64,000 nt of DNA from BOG-908 sp965198915. GTDB taxonomy: Bacteria; Pseudomonadota; Alphaproteobacteria; Acetobacterales; Acetobacteraceae. Under the pieces are notes generated by a model. The model was given only the letters and a program-made list of their open reading frames with translations, made no database searches and had not been told where the DNA came from. Shown piece after piece: positions 1-7,998 of the stretch; within the stretch, counting starts at the first letter, position 1, and each line of letters starts with the position of its first letter. Position numbers and translations under genes: made by a program. The stretch lies in contig CBDAQC010000002.1 of NCBI GenBank assembly GCA_965198915.1, positions 124,001 through 188,000 of the forward strand, written 5' to 3'.

Positions 1-973
1 AGTTCTCTCCGCTGAACAGCTTCAGTAACGTCTCGGGAAATGTCTCCAGACCGTCCACCACGTCTTCCTTGGATTTCAGCGAACCGTCCTTGAGCCAGCC
101 GGCCATCGCCGTCATACCTTCGGCGTAGCGGGCGGCGTAGTCGAACACCACAAACCCCTCCATGCGTGCGTGCTGAACGAGCAGCATCATGTAGTTCTTC
201 GGGCCCGCCACCGCGCTGCTGTTGTATTGCGAAATCGCGCCGCAGATAACCACCCGCGCCCGGCGCGCCAGCCGTACAAGCACCTGGTCGAGTATGTCGC
301 CGCCCACATTGTCGAAATACACGTCGATGCCTTTCGGGCAGTGTTCGCCTAATGCGCGTCCGACATCCTCCTTTTTGTAGTTGATGACGGCATCGAAGCC
401 GAGTTCATCCTTCACGTAGGCGCATTTTTCGGCGGTTCCCGCCAGTCCCACCACGCGGCAGCCACGGATGCGCGCGATCTGACCGACCAGCGCGCCCACG
501 GCGCCAGAGGCGGCCGAGACCACCACCGTCTGCCCCGCCTGCGGCGCGCCCACATCCAGCAGGCCGAAATACGCCGTCATCCCCGGCATGCCGAGCGCAC
601 TCAGATACAGCGGCAGAGGTGCGGCGGAAGCGTCCACCTTCTGCACATCGTTGCCCTTCACAACGGCAAAATCCTGCATGCCCAACATGCCCACAGCGGC
701 GTCGCCCGGCTTAAAATTCGGGTGCCTGGACGCCACCACCTCGCCCACGGCGCCGGCGCGCATCACCTCGCCCAGTTTCACCGGCGGCACGTAGGACCGC
801 ACGTCGTTCATCCAGCCGCGCATCGCGGGATCGAGCGAGATGTAATGCGTGCGCACCAGCACCTCGCCTTCGGCTGCCTCGGGGACCGGCAGTGTGGCGA
901 GCGTGAAGTCGGTGCGTTTCGGCAGGCCTTGTGGGCGGGCGGTTAGCTGCCATTGGCGGTTCTGGTCGGGCAT
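1..973 (-). CDS. CurA-like NADPH-dependent oxidoreductase (3' end outside window)
   Basis: Zinc-free medium-chain dehydrogenase/reductase related to E. coli curcumin reductase CurA and plant double-bond reductases, which use NADPH to reduce alkenals and enones. The visible 324 residues start MPDQNRQWQL. They include the N-terminal substrate-domain stretch TLPVPEAAEGEVLVRTHYIS, the Rossmann segment VVVSAASGAVGALVGQIARI (about residues 146-165) with an alanine-rich AASGAVG loop, and YFDNVGGDILDQVL further on. No zinc-binding cysteine cluster is seen, as expected for this branch. The ATG at 973 was chosen because it gives the family N-terminus. The gene runs off the window start, so only a few tens of C-terminal residues are missing (the family is about 340 residues). 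The physiological substrate cannot be read from the sequence. Confidence 0.88.
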   Translation of the reverse strand, partial: MPDQNRQWQLTARPQGLPKRTDFTLATLPVPEAAEGEVLVRTHYISLDPAMRGWMNDVRSYVPPVKLGEVMRAGAVGEVVASRHPNFKPGDAAVGMLGMQDFAVVKGNDVQKVDASAAPLPLYLSALGMPGMTAYFGLLDVGAPQAGQTVVVSAASGAVGALVGQIARIRGCRVVGLAGTAEKCAYVKDELGFDAVINYKKEDVGRALGEHCPKGIDVYFDNVGGDILDQVLVRLARRARVVICGAISQYNSSAVAGPKNYMMLLVQHARMEGFVVFDYAARYAEGMTAMAGWLKDGSLKSKEDVVDGLETFPETLLKLFSGEN

Positions 974-1000
974 TGTGGGCGACTCCTTCTGATATTGGGC

Positions 1001-1123
1001 AAGGTTGGGGCTCTGCCCCAAACCCCGCTGGGGCCTTGGCCCCAGACCCCATTTCGTTTGCGTGCGTGTAAATAGGTTCTAGGGACGACTGGCTAAGCGG
1101 GGTCGAGGGGCAGAGCCCCTGGG
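1001..1123. repeat. GC-rich intergenic repeat, copy 1 (reverse orientation)
   Basis: One of three copies of an element bounded by GGGGCTCTGCCCC-type palindromes, with GCTGGGGCC...GGCCCCAG inside. Copies 2 (28899-29080) and 3 (61446-61568) run the other way round. It lies between the starts and stops of neighbouring genes and encodes nothing recognisable. It could act as a bidirectional hairpin; the function is unknown. Confidence 0.7.
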
Positions 1124-1145
1124 CTTTCGCGTACCACCACTAAGT

Positions 1146-1251
1146 GTCTGTTTGAAAACTCGGCCTGGTGAGTCAGCTGGCGGTGATTTGCGAGCACCGG
1201 AGCGCAGGAAATCGCCGTCAGATGGCCGCCAGGCCGAGTTTTCAAACAGAC
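1146..1251. repeat. 106-bp near-perfect palindrome downstream of uup
   Basis: Arms of 23 bp at 1146-1168 and 1229-1251 are perfect reverse complements, starting GTCTGTTTGAAAAC and ending GTTTTCAAACAGAC. Inside the 60-base loop there is a second imperfect pairing (CTGGCGGTGATTT with AAATCGCCGTCAG), whose two non-Watson-Crick positions would be G-U in RNA. The palindrome stops one base before the uup stop codon on the minus strand. It could be a small non-autonomous mobile element or a terminator/mRNA-end structure for uup. No second copy was seen in the window. Confidence 0.7.
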
Positions 1252-1252
1252 G

Positions 1253-3055
1253 CTACCCACCCCGCAACATCTCCAGCTCCAGCCACCGCTCCTCCGCCCG
1301 CGCCAGCTCCGTCTCCGCCTGCGCCAGTGCGGACGTCGTCGTGTCGAACTTCTTCCTGTCGCGCGTATACAAATTCGCGTCCGTCAGCACGCGCTGATAC
1401 CGCACGATGTCGGCCTGCAGCTTCGCAATCGCGTCCGGCAACTGCGCCAACTCGTGCTGCTGCTTGAAAGACATCTTCTTCGGGCCGGCCGCCTTCGGCG
1501 CCTCCGCCGCGGCCGCACGCTTGCGCGCCTCCGCCTTTACCGAGCCGGGCGTCCCACGCTGCACCAGCATGTCCGAATACCCGCCAGCATATTCCTGCCA
1601 GCGCCCGCCGCCCTCCGCCGTCACCGTGGACGTCACCACGCGGTCCAGGAAGTCGCGGTCGTGGCTGACCAGCAGCACGGTGCCCTGGTAATCGGCCAGC
1701 ATCTCCTGCAGCAGGTCCAGCGTCTCCAGGTCCAGGTCGTTCGTGGGCTCGTCCAGGATCATCAGGTTGCTGGGCCGGGCCAGCGCCACCGCCAGCATCA
1801 GCCGGCCGCGCTCACCGCCGGACAGCACGCCCACCGGCGTGCGCGCCTGCTCCGGCCGGAACAGGAAATCCTTCATGTAGCCGATCACGTGGCGCTTCTG
1901 CCCGCCCACCTCGACCTGGTCGCCGGCCCCGCCGGTCAGCGTCTCCGCCAGCGTGGCATCCGGGCTCAGGCTGTCGCGCGTCTGGTCCAGCGTCACCGCC
2001 GACAGGTTGGTGCCCAGCTTGATCTCGCCGCGGTCCGGCTGCTCCACCCCGGTCAGCAGCTTCAGCAGCGTGGACTTGCCCGCACCGTTCGGGCCCACGA
2101 TCCCCACCCGGTCGCCGCGTATGATCCGGGCGGAGAAGTCGCGCACCACGGCCTGCGTGCCGCCGTCCGGCGCCGGGTAGGACTTGCTCACGTCGCGGGC
2201 GACGGCCACCAGCTTGCCGCTGCCCTCCGCCTCGCTGGCCGCCATGCGCACGCCGCCGGTGGGGCGCACGTGCTCGCGCTTCTGCGCCCGCAGCCCGGCC
2301 AGCTCGGCCACGCGGCGGACGTTGCGCTTGCGCCGCGCGGTCACGCCGTAGCGCATCCAGTCCTCCTCGCGCGCGATCTGGCGGCCCAGCTTGTGCTGGT
2401 CGCGCTCCTCCTGCTCCAGCACCTCGTCCCGCCACGCCTCGAAATTGGCGAACCCGCGATCCACCCGCCGCGTCCGCCCGCGGTCCAGCCAGACGATGCT
2501 GCGCGACACGCTCTCCAGCAGCCGCCGGTCATGGCTGATCAGCACGATGCCGGCCCGCAGGGACGCGAGCTCCGCCTCCAGCCACTCGATCGCCGGCAGG
2601 TCCAGATGGTTGGTCGGCTCGTCCAGCAGCAGCAGGTCCGGGCTCGGCGCCAGCGCCCGCACCAGGGCGGCGCGCCGGCTCTCCCCGCCCGAAAGCCGGC
2701 CCGGCGCCTCGTCGCCCGTCAGCCCCACCTGTTCCAGCAGCGCATGCGCCCGGTACGGATCGTCGCCCGGGCCCAGCCCCGCCTCCACATAGGCCAGCAC
2801 GGTGGCCGCATCGCCGAAATCCGGCTCCTGATGCAAATAGCGTATCGTGGCGCCGGGCTGCAGGAAGCGCACGCCCTCACTTGCGGCCAGCAGGCCCGCG
2901 GCGATCTTCAGCAGCGTGGACTTGCCCGAGCCGTTGCGCCCCACCAGGCAGATGCGCTCCCCGGCCGCCACCGACAGTTCGGCGCCGTCCAGCAGCGGCA
3001 GGTTGCCGCCAAGGGTCAGGTGGATGTCTTGCAGCGAGAGCAGGGGAGGCGCCAT
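1253..3055 (-). CDS. uup: ABC-F family ATPase Uup
   Basis: Soluble protein of 600 residues with two ABC ATPase domains in tandem and no membrane segment, the ABC-F layout. Domain 1 has Walker A GRNGSGKST, signature LSGGESRRAAL and Walker B LLLLDEPTNHLD. Domain 2 has GPNGAGKST, LSGGERGRL and LMILDEPTNDLD. A charged linker joins them. The C-terminal 80 residues (KMSFKQQHELAQLP..., then an Ala/Glu/Arg-rich helix) match the coiled-coil DNA-binding domain that distinguishes Uup from EttA-type ABC-F proteins. Known roles of Uup are ribosome-associated quality control and suppression of transposon precise excision. The start at 3055 (MAPPLLSLQDI) is preferred over an upstream one because AAGG lies 6 bases before it. 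Sure of the family, fairly sure of the subgroup. Confidence 0.92.
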   Translation of the reverse strand: MAPPLLSLQDIHLTLGGNLPLLDGAELSVAAGERICLVGRNGSGKSTLLKIAAGLLAASEGVRFLQPGATIRYLHQEPDFGDAATVLAYVEAGLGPGDDPYRAHALLEQVGLTGDEAPGRLSGGESRRAALVRALAPSPDLLLLDEPTNHLDLPAIEWLEAELASLRAGIVLISHDRRLLESVSRSIVWLDRGRTRRVDRGFANFEAWRDEVLEQEERDQHKLGRQIAREEDWMRYGVTARRKRNVRRVAELAGLRAQKREHVRPTGGVRMAASEAEGSGKLVAVARDVSKSYPAPDGGTQAVVRDFSARIIRGDRVGIVGPNGAGKSTLLKLLTGVEQPDRGEIKLGTNLSAVTLDQTRDSLSPDATLAETLTGGAGDQVEVGGQKRHVIGYMKDFLFRPEQARTPVGVLSGGERGRLMLAVALARPSNLMILDEPTNDLDLETLDLLQEMLADYQGTVLLVSHDRDFLDRVVTSTVTAEGGGRWQEYAGGYSDMLVQRGTPGSVKAEARKRAAAAEAPKAAGPKKMSFKQQHELAQLPDAIAKLQADIVRYQRVLTDANLYTRDRKKFDTTTSALAQAETELARAEERWLELEMLRGG

Positions 3056-3180
3056 GGCCCGCCTTGTGTGGAAGCCGGCCGCACAAGGCAAGAAGAAGCA
3101 CCGCCTGCCTGCTGCCCGCTCACCTCATTTGACTACCGCCAGCCGCCGCGCCAGATGGCTGCCACCAGACGGAGCCACCG

Positions 3181-4680
3181 ATGAAGCTGCACGACGTACG
3201 CGTCCACCCCGAAGCCGACCGCCTGCCCCGCGAGGACCAGCTCGCGTGGAAGATCGCCGCGGTGGCAAGCGACGCGGTGCCCGTCCTGCCCGAGGTGGCC
3301 GAGATGATCATCAACCGGGTGATCGACAACGCGTCCGTCGCCATCGCCTCGATCAACCGCCACCCCATCGTCACCGCGCGCGACCAGGCGCTGGCCCACC
3401 GCCGCCCGGACGGCGCCACCCTGTTCGGCTGCGCGCCGGACGTGCGCGTGCACGCCGAATGGGCTGCCTGGGCCAACGGCACCGCGGTGCGCGAGCTGGA
3501 CTACCACGACACCTTCCTGGCCGCCGAATACAGCCACCCCGGCGACAACATTCCGCCGATCCTGGCCGTGGCCCAGCAGACCGGCCGGGACGGCGCGGCC
3601 CTGCTGCGCGCCCTGGCCACCGGCTACGAGATACAGGTGGACCTCGTGCGCTCCATCTGCCTGCACGAACACAAGATCGACCACGTGGCCCATCTCGGCC
3701 CCTCGGCCGCCGCCGGCATCGGCACCCTGCTCGGTCTGCCAACCGACATCATCTACCAGGCCGTGCAGCAGGCTTTGCACGTGACCACCGCCACGCGCCA
3801 AAGCCGCAAGGGCGAGATCAGCAGCTGGAAGGCGTTCGCCCCCAGCCACGCCGGCAAGCTGGCCATCGAGGCGGTGGACCGCGCCATGCGCGGCGAAGGC
3901 GCCCCCAGCCCGATCTACGAAGGCGAGGACAGCGTCATCGCCTGGATGCTGGACGGCAAGAACGCCCACTACCAGGTGCCGCTGCCCGAGCCCGGCGAGC
4001 CCAAGCGCGCCATCCTGGACACCTACACCAAGGAGCACTCGGCCGAGTACCAGAGCCAGGCGCTGATCGACCTGGCGTTCCGCATGGGCCGCCAGGTATC
4101 CAACTGGGATGACGTGGCCGACGTGCTGATAGAGACCAGCCACCACACCCACTACGTCATCGGCACCGGCGCCAACGACCCGCAGAAATTCGACCCCGAG
4201 GCCAGCCGCGAAACGCTGGACCACTCGATCATGTACATCGTGGCGGTCGCCCTGCAGGACGGCGCGTGGCACCACGTGCGCAGCTACGCGCCGGAACGCG
4301 CGCGCCGGCCGGACACGGTGGCGCTGTGGCGCAAGATACGCACCGTCGAGGACCGCCGCTGGACCGAGCGCTACCACGCGACGGACCCGGCGGTGAAAGC
4401 CTTCGGCGGCCGCGTGCTGATCACCATGAAGGACGGCCGCGTCATCTCCGACGAGATGGCGGTGGCCAACGCGCACACGCTGGGCGCCACGCCCTGGGGC
4501 CGCGCCGATTATATACGCAAGTTCCGCATGCTGACGGAGGGTTTGCTGGAACACGCTGAGTCCGAACGCTTCCTGGAAGTAGTGCAGCGCCTGCCTTCGC
4601 TGCGTGCGGACGAGCTGGCCGGGCTGACGATCGCTTTGCCTGCGGGGCAACTACAGGCGGGCGTTGCTGGAATATTCTAA
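3181..4680 (+). CDS. prpD: 2-methylcitrate dehydratase PrpD
   Basis: MmgE/PrpD-family protein of 499 residues. It dehydrates 2-methylcitrate to 2-methyl-cis-aconitate in the methylcitrate cycle, the route that burns propionyl-CoA. The all-helical domain contains EWAAWANGTAVRELDYHDTF and ATRQSRKGEISSWKAFAPSH, typical of PrpD; the smaller C-terminal domain contains FGGRVLITMKDGR. GGAG precedes the ATG by about 7 bases. prpC and prpB follow in the same direction, which fixes the assignment against other MmgE/PrpD members. A 135-bp nested repeat separates it from prpC. No PrpR-type regulator is in view. Confidence 0.93.
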   Translation: MKLHDVRVHPEADRLPREDQLAWKIAAVASDAVPVLPEVAEMIINRVIDNASVAIASINRHPIVTARDQALAHRRPDGATLFGCAPDVRVHAEWAAWANGTAVRELDYHDTFLAAEYSHPGDNIPPILAVAQQTGRDGAALLRALATGYEIQVDLVRSICLHEHKIDHVAHLGPSAAAGIGTLLGLPTDIIYQAVQQALHVTTATRQSRKGEISSWKAFAPSHAGKLAIEAVDRAMRGEGAPSPIYEGEDSVIAWMLDGKNAHYQVPLPEPGEPKRAILDTYTKEHSAEYQSQALIDLAFRMGRQVSNWDDVADVLIETSHHTHYVIGTGANDPQKFDPEASRETLDHSIMYIVAVALQDGAWHHVRSYAPERARRPDTVALWRKIRTVEDRRWTERYHATDPAVKAFGGRVLITMKDGRVISDEMAVANAHTLGATPWGRADYIRKFRMLTEGLLEHAESERFLEVVQRLPSLRADELAGLTIALPAGQLQAGVAGIF

Positions 4681-4684
4681 GCGA

Positions 4685-4819
4685 GCAAGCAGTTCTTTTT
4701 TGAAAAAAAGAACCAAAAAACTTTTGCTCGGCTGTCGCGGACTCACAGAACAGGTGCGCGACAGCGCCGCCGAAAGTCTTTTGCTTCTTTTCTTCAGAAA
4801 AGAAGGCCTTCCTTCCTTC
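4685..4819. repeat. Nested A/T-arm inverted repeat, copy 1 (prpD/prpC gap)
   Basis: Left arm is type A (GTTC, T6, GA, A7, GAAC, then CAAAAAACTTTTGCTC). Right arm is type B and ends GAAGGCCTTCCTTCC. The GC core carries its own inverted repeat, CTGTCGCG against CGCGACAG. The element fills the prpD-prpC gap except for the ribosome site of prpC. It would form a strong hairpin followed by a T tract in either direction, so attenuation between the two genes is possible. Confidence 0.85.
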
Positions 4820-4833
4820 CCGTGGAGCCACGA

Positions 4834-5991
4834 ATGAGTGAAACGCTGACCCCGAAACCAAAGAAAAGCGTCGCCCTCTCAGGCGTGGTCGCCGGCAACA
4901 CCGCGCTGTGCACCGTCGGCCGCACCGGCAACGACCTGCACTACCGCGGCTATGACATTCTGGACGTGGCCGAAGCCTGCGAGTTCGAAGAAATCGCCCA
5001 CCTCCTAGTGCACGGCCGTCTGCCCACCGAACCCGAGCTGCGCGCCTACAAGACCCGCCTGCGCGCGCTGCGCGGTCTGCCGGCCGCGTTGCGCACCGTG
5101 CTGGAGCACATACCGGCCGCTACACACCCGATGGACGTGATGCGCACGGCGGTGAGCCAGCTCGGCTGCCTCCTGCCGGAGAAAGACGATCACAACCTGG
5201 CCGGCGCGCGCGAGATCGCGGACCGGCTGATGGCCAGCCTGGGCTCCGCCCTGCTGTATTGGTGGCACTACACGCAGAACGGCCGTCGCATCGACGTGGA
5301 AACCGACGACGACAGCATCGCCGCGCATTTCCTGCATCTGCTGCACGGCCGCGCGCCGTCCGCACTGCATGTGCGCGCGATGCAGACCAGCCTGGTGCTC
5401 TACGCCGAACACGAGTTCAACGCGTCCACCTTCGCCGCGCGGGTGATCGCAGGCACCGGATCGGACATGTACTCGGCTATCACCGGCGGTATCGGCGCCT
5501 TGCGCGGGCCGAAGCATGGCGGCGCGAACGAGGCGGCGCTCGAAATACAGCAGCGCTATACCTCCGCCGACGTAGCCGAGGCGGACATACGCGCGCGCGT
5601 GGCCAACAAGGAAGTGGTGATCGGCTTCGGCCACCCGGTGTACACGGTAAGCGACCCGCGCAACGTCGTCATCAAGTCTGTGGCGAAGCGCCTCAGCGAG
5701 GACGCCGGCAGCACCGGGCTGTTCGCGGTCGCCGAGCGGCTGGAAAGTGTGATGTGGGATCTGAAGAAGATGTTCCCGAATCTCGATTGGTTCAGCGCCG
5801 TCAGCTACCACATGATGGGCGTGCCCACCGCAATGTTCACCCCGCTCTTCGTCATCTCGCGCACCAGCGGCTGGGCCGCGCACGTGATCGAGCAGCGCCA
5901 GGACGGCAAGATCATCCGGCCGACCGCGAACTACGTAGGGCCCGAGGACCTGACCTTCGTGCCGCTCGCCGAACGCAAGGCCGCGGCATGA
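4834..5991 (+). CDS. prpC: 2-methylcitrate synthase PrpC
   Basis: Citrate synthase superfamily, 385 residues, condensing propionyl-CoA with oxaloacetate. The N-terminal signature TVGRTGNDLHYRGYDILDVA is characteristic of 2-methylcitrate synthases. The active-site regions AITGGIGALRGPKHGGAN and VIGFGHPVYTVSDPRN carry the expected histidines, and the closing catalytic region TAMFTPLFVISRTSGWAAH is present. Start at 4834 (MSETLTPK) is supported by GGAG 7 bases upstream. The stop overlaps the prpB start (ATGA), implying translational coupling. The length is shorter than housekeeping citrate synthase (about 430), as expected for PrpC. Confidence 0.94.
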   Translation: MSETLTPKPKKSVALSGVVAGNTALCTVGRTGNDLHYRGYDILDVAEACEFEEIAHLLVHGRLPTEPELRAYKTRLRALRGLPAALRTVLEHIPAATHPMDVMRTAVSQLGCLLPEKDDHNLAGAREIADRLMASLGSALLYWWHYTQNGRRIDVETDDDSIAAHFLHLLHGRAPSALHVRAMQTSLVLYAEHEFNASTFAARVIAGTGSDMYSAITGGIGALRGPKHGGANEAALEIQQRYTSADVAEADIRARVANKEVVIGFGHPVYTVSDPRNVVIKSVAKRLSEDAGSTGLFAVAERLESVMWDLKKMFPNLDWFSAVSYHMMGVPTAMFTPLFVISRTSGWAAHVIEQRQDGKIIRPTANYVGPEDLTFVPLAERKAAA

Positions 5992-6908
5992 CATACCTCG
6001 TCGGCGCCGAACTCCCCGACAAGCCGGCCGGCGTGCGGTTCCGCACGCTGCTGACGCAGCCCACCATCCTGCAATTGCCCGGCGCGCATAACGGCCAGGC
6101 GGCGCTGCAGGCGCGCGCGGCGGGCTTCTCCGGCGTGTACCTGTCCGGCGCGGCCATGTCGGCGTCCATGGGCCTGCCGGACCTCGGCGTCATCACGGTG
6201 GAAGACGTCTGCTTCTTCATCCGCCAGATCGCCCGCGCCTCCGGCCTGCCGGTGCTGGTGGATGGTGACACCGGCTACGGTGAGGCGCTGAACGCCATGC
6301 ACATGGTGCGCAGCTTCGAGGATGCCGGAGCCGCCGCCGTGCACCTGGAAGACCAGCTCCTGCCCAAGAAATGCGGCCACCTGAACGACAAGCGCCTGGC
6401 GGACCCGCGCGACATGGCGGCCAAAGTCGCCGCCGCCGTGCGCGCGCGCCGGCACCTGTTCGTCATGGCGCGCACGGATGCCGCGGCCAGCGAGGGCCTG
6501 GACGGCGCCATCGCGCGCGCGAAACTCTACGTGGAGGCAGGTGCGGACGCGATCTTCCCTGAAGCGCTGCACACCGCGGAGATGTTCCGCGCCTTTGCCG
6601 CAGCCCTGCCGGGCGTGCCCTTGCTCGCGAACATGACGGAGTTCGGCCGCACGCCGTTCTTCACCGCCGCCGAGTTCGAGGCGATGGGCTACCGCATGGT
6701 AATCTGGCCGGTCAGCTCCCTGCGCGTGGCGAACAAGGCGCAGGAAGACCTATACGCGGCCATAGCACGCGACGGCGGCACGCACGGCATGATCGAGCGC
6801 ATGCAAACGCGCGCCGAGCTTTACGCGACCATCGACTACGCGGCGTATGAAGCGCTGGACGCGAGCATCGCCAAAACCGTTGTGCCGGAGGGGATGCCGC
6901 AAAGGTAA
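5988..6908 (+). CDS. prpB: 2-methylisocitrate lyase PrpB
   Basis: PEP mutase / isocitrate lyase superfamily, 306 residues. It splits 2-methylisocitrate into pyruvate and succinate, the last step of the cycle. The catalytic loop LLPKKCGHL (about residues 124-132) contains the family KKCGH motif, and metal ligands lie in VDGDTGYGE and AVHLEDQ. FVMARTDAAA and NMTEFGRTPFF are also family segments. The start overlaps the prpC stop by 4 bases. The gene that converts 2-methyl-cis-aconitate (acnB or acnD/prpF) is not in the window. A repeat element begins directly after the stop. Confidence 0.94.
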   Translation: MTYLVGAELPDKPAGVRFRTLLTQPTILQLPGAHNGQAALQARAAGFSGVYLSGAAMSASMGLPDLGVITVEDVCFFIRQIARASGLPVLVDGDTGYGEALNAMHMVRSFEDAGAAAVHLEDQLLPKKCGHLNDKRLADPRDMAAKVAAAVRARRHLFVMARTDAAASEGLDGAIARAKLYVEAGADAIFPEALHTAEMFRAFAAALPGVPLLANMTEFGRTPFFTAAEFEAMGYRMVIWPVSSLRVANKAQEDLYAAIARDGGTHGMIERMQTRAELYATIDYAAYEALDASIAKTVVPEGMPQR

Positions 6909-7058
6909 GCAAGGCCTTCTTTTTTGAAAAAAAGAAGCAAAAAACTTTTATCTTTCCGCCTTTGTATCAGCCGGTTTCATCCCACGAACTCGGCTCCGCT
7001 GCAGCGTCGAACATGCAGGAGGTTTTTGCTTCTTTTTTAAAAAAGAAGGCCTTCCTTC
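6909..7058. repeat. Nested A/T-arm inverted repeat, copy 2 (prpB / DUF2272 gap)
   Basis: Type B arms on both sides (AAGGCCTTC, T6, GA, A7, GAAG ... GCTTC, T6, A7, GAAGGCCTTCC) around a core of about 75 bases. It fills the whole gap between two convergent stop codons, where it would suit a bidirectional terminator. Confidence 0.82.
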
Positions 7059-7886
7059 CTACCGCGTGTATTTCACCTTCAGCACCACCATCCACGGATA
7101 CCGCGTATCCAGCACGCGCCCATCCGCCCCCGTAAGCAGCCCCGCCTCGGACACCGGCACGTGCTTCATCGTCACCGCGTCGTCCACGTTGCCGCCAACC
7201 ACGCTCAGCGAGCCTGACGCCACCAGCACCACCATGTCGCAATGCGCCGGAAACGGCGCCGCCGTCGGCAGATCGGCAAACCGCAGCCCGGCCGAAGGCC
7301 CGCGCCCCATGCAGATCAGGTCGCCCAGCGCCGGCGCCATCGCCTGCGGCGGATACGCGCGCAACACGCTGGTCGTGCCGGAAACCGCCGCGTTGATGTA
7401 GGTGGAATGATTGGGCGAATACGGAAAATCCCCGCCGGCACCTGCAATGCGCATCACATAGGAGATGAACGCCGCCGACCACGCGAACTCGGAGTCGCGC
7501 CTCGCCTCGAACTCCGTGCCGTCCGCGTCGTGCATGCCGGTCCACGCCGCCTCGCGCTCCTCCGGCGCCTGGCCGATCCACCAATACTCGCCCACGCGCT
7601 GCCACAGCCCGGCCTCGCGCTCCGGCTTCTGCTCGGGCGGCGGCACGGGCCGAGTCTCCGGCGGGTCGTCGTCCACCGGCTGGCCGAATAGCCGCCACTC
7701 GCGCAACGCGATCGCCACCGCGTCCGCGCGGCTGAACGGCTCCCACGCATTGGCCGCGAAAGGCGGCACGTGGCCGTCTATCACCTGCGGGCCGTGGCTC
7801 TTCGGGAGCTGCACTATCGGAGTGGTGGCGCCGGTTTTCGGTTTCTGCGGAACGGCGCAGGAGGCAGCTAAAAGGCAGGCAAGCAA
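7059..7886 (-). CDS. DUF2272 lipoprotein-like protein
   Basis: Secreted or outer-membrane-anchored protein of unknown role carrying DUF2272. The family segment FAWSAAFISYVMRIAGAGGD (about residues 122-141) is clear, and a Cys-protease-like fold has been suggested for such proteins, but I cannot assign catalysis here. The N-terminus is puzzling. The frame is open upstream to an ATG at 8030, inside the previous gene, and the intervening codons are those of the intergenic repeat. I give the TTG at 7886, which yields LLACLLAASC, a very short lipobox-like signal without basic residues. If translation begins further upstream, the repeat itself supplies the basic SKKN stretch before the hydrophobic core. 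Domain call is firm; the start is not. Confidence 0.72.
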   Translation of the reverse strand: MLACLLAASCAVPQKPKTGATTPIVQLPKSHGPQVIDGHVPPFAANAWEPFSRADAVAIALREWRLFGQPVDDDPPETRPVPPPEQKPEREAGLWQRVGEYWWIGQAPEEREAAWTGMHDADGTEFEARRDSEFAWSAAFISYVMRIAGAGGDFPYSPNHSTYINAAVSGTTSVLRAYPPQAMAPALGDLICMGRGPSAGLRFADLPTAAPFPAHCDMVVLVASGSLSVVGGNVDDAVTMKHVPVSEAGLLTGADGRVLDTRYPWMVVLKVKYTR

Positions 7887-7998
7887 GCAGTTCTTTTTTG
7901 AAAAAAAGAACCAAAAAACTTTTGCTCCCTGTCGGCGGCTGCTGGAACGATTGCCGACCGGGACAAAAGATGCTTTCAAAAAAGAAGGCCTTCCTTGC
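7881..7998. repeat. Nested A/T-arm inverted repeat, copy 3 (mixed arms)
   Basis: Left arm is type A (AGCAGTTC, T6, GA, A7, GAAC, CAAAAAACTTTTGCTC). The right arm is a shortened type B ending AAGAAGGCCTTCC. It lies between the DUF2272 gene and the upstream binding-protein gene on the same strand and overlaps the proposed TTG start of the former. Confidence 0.8.

Noticed and set aside
1454..3184. Long plus-strand open frame opposite uup
   Set aside because: Antisense shadow of a high-GC gene: His/Gln/Arg-rich, no domain, and uup is unmistakable on the other strand.
6967..7914. Alternative frame through DUF2272 beginning in the repeat
   Set aside because: Lacks the DUF2272 segments and is Gly/Ala/Arg-rich; the neighbouring frame is the real gene.
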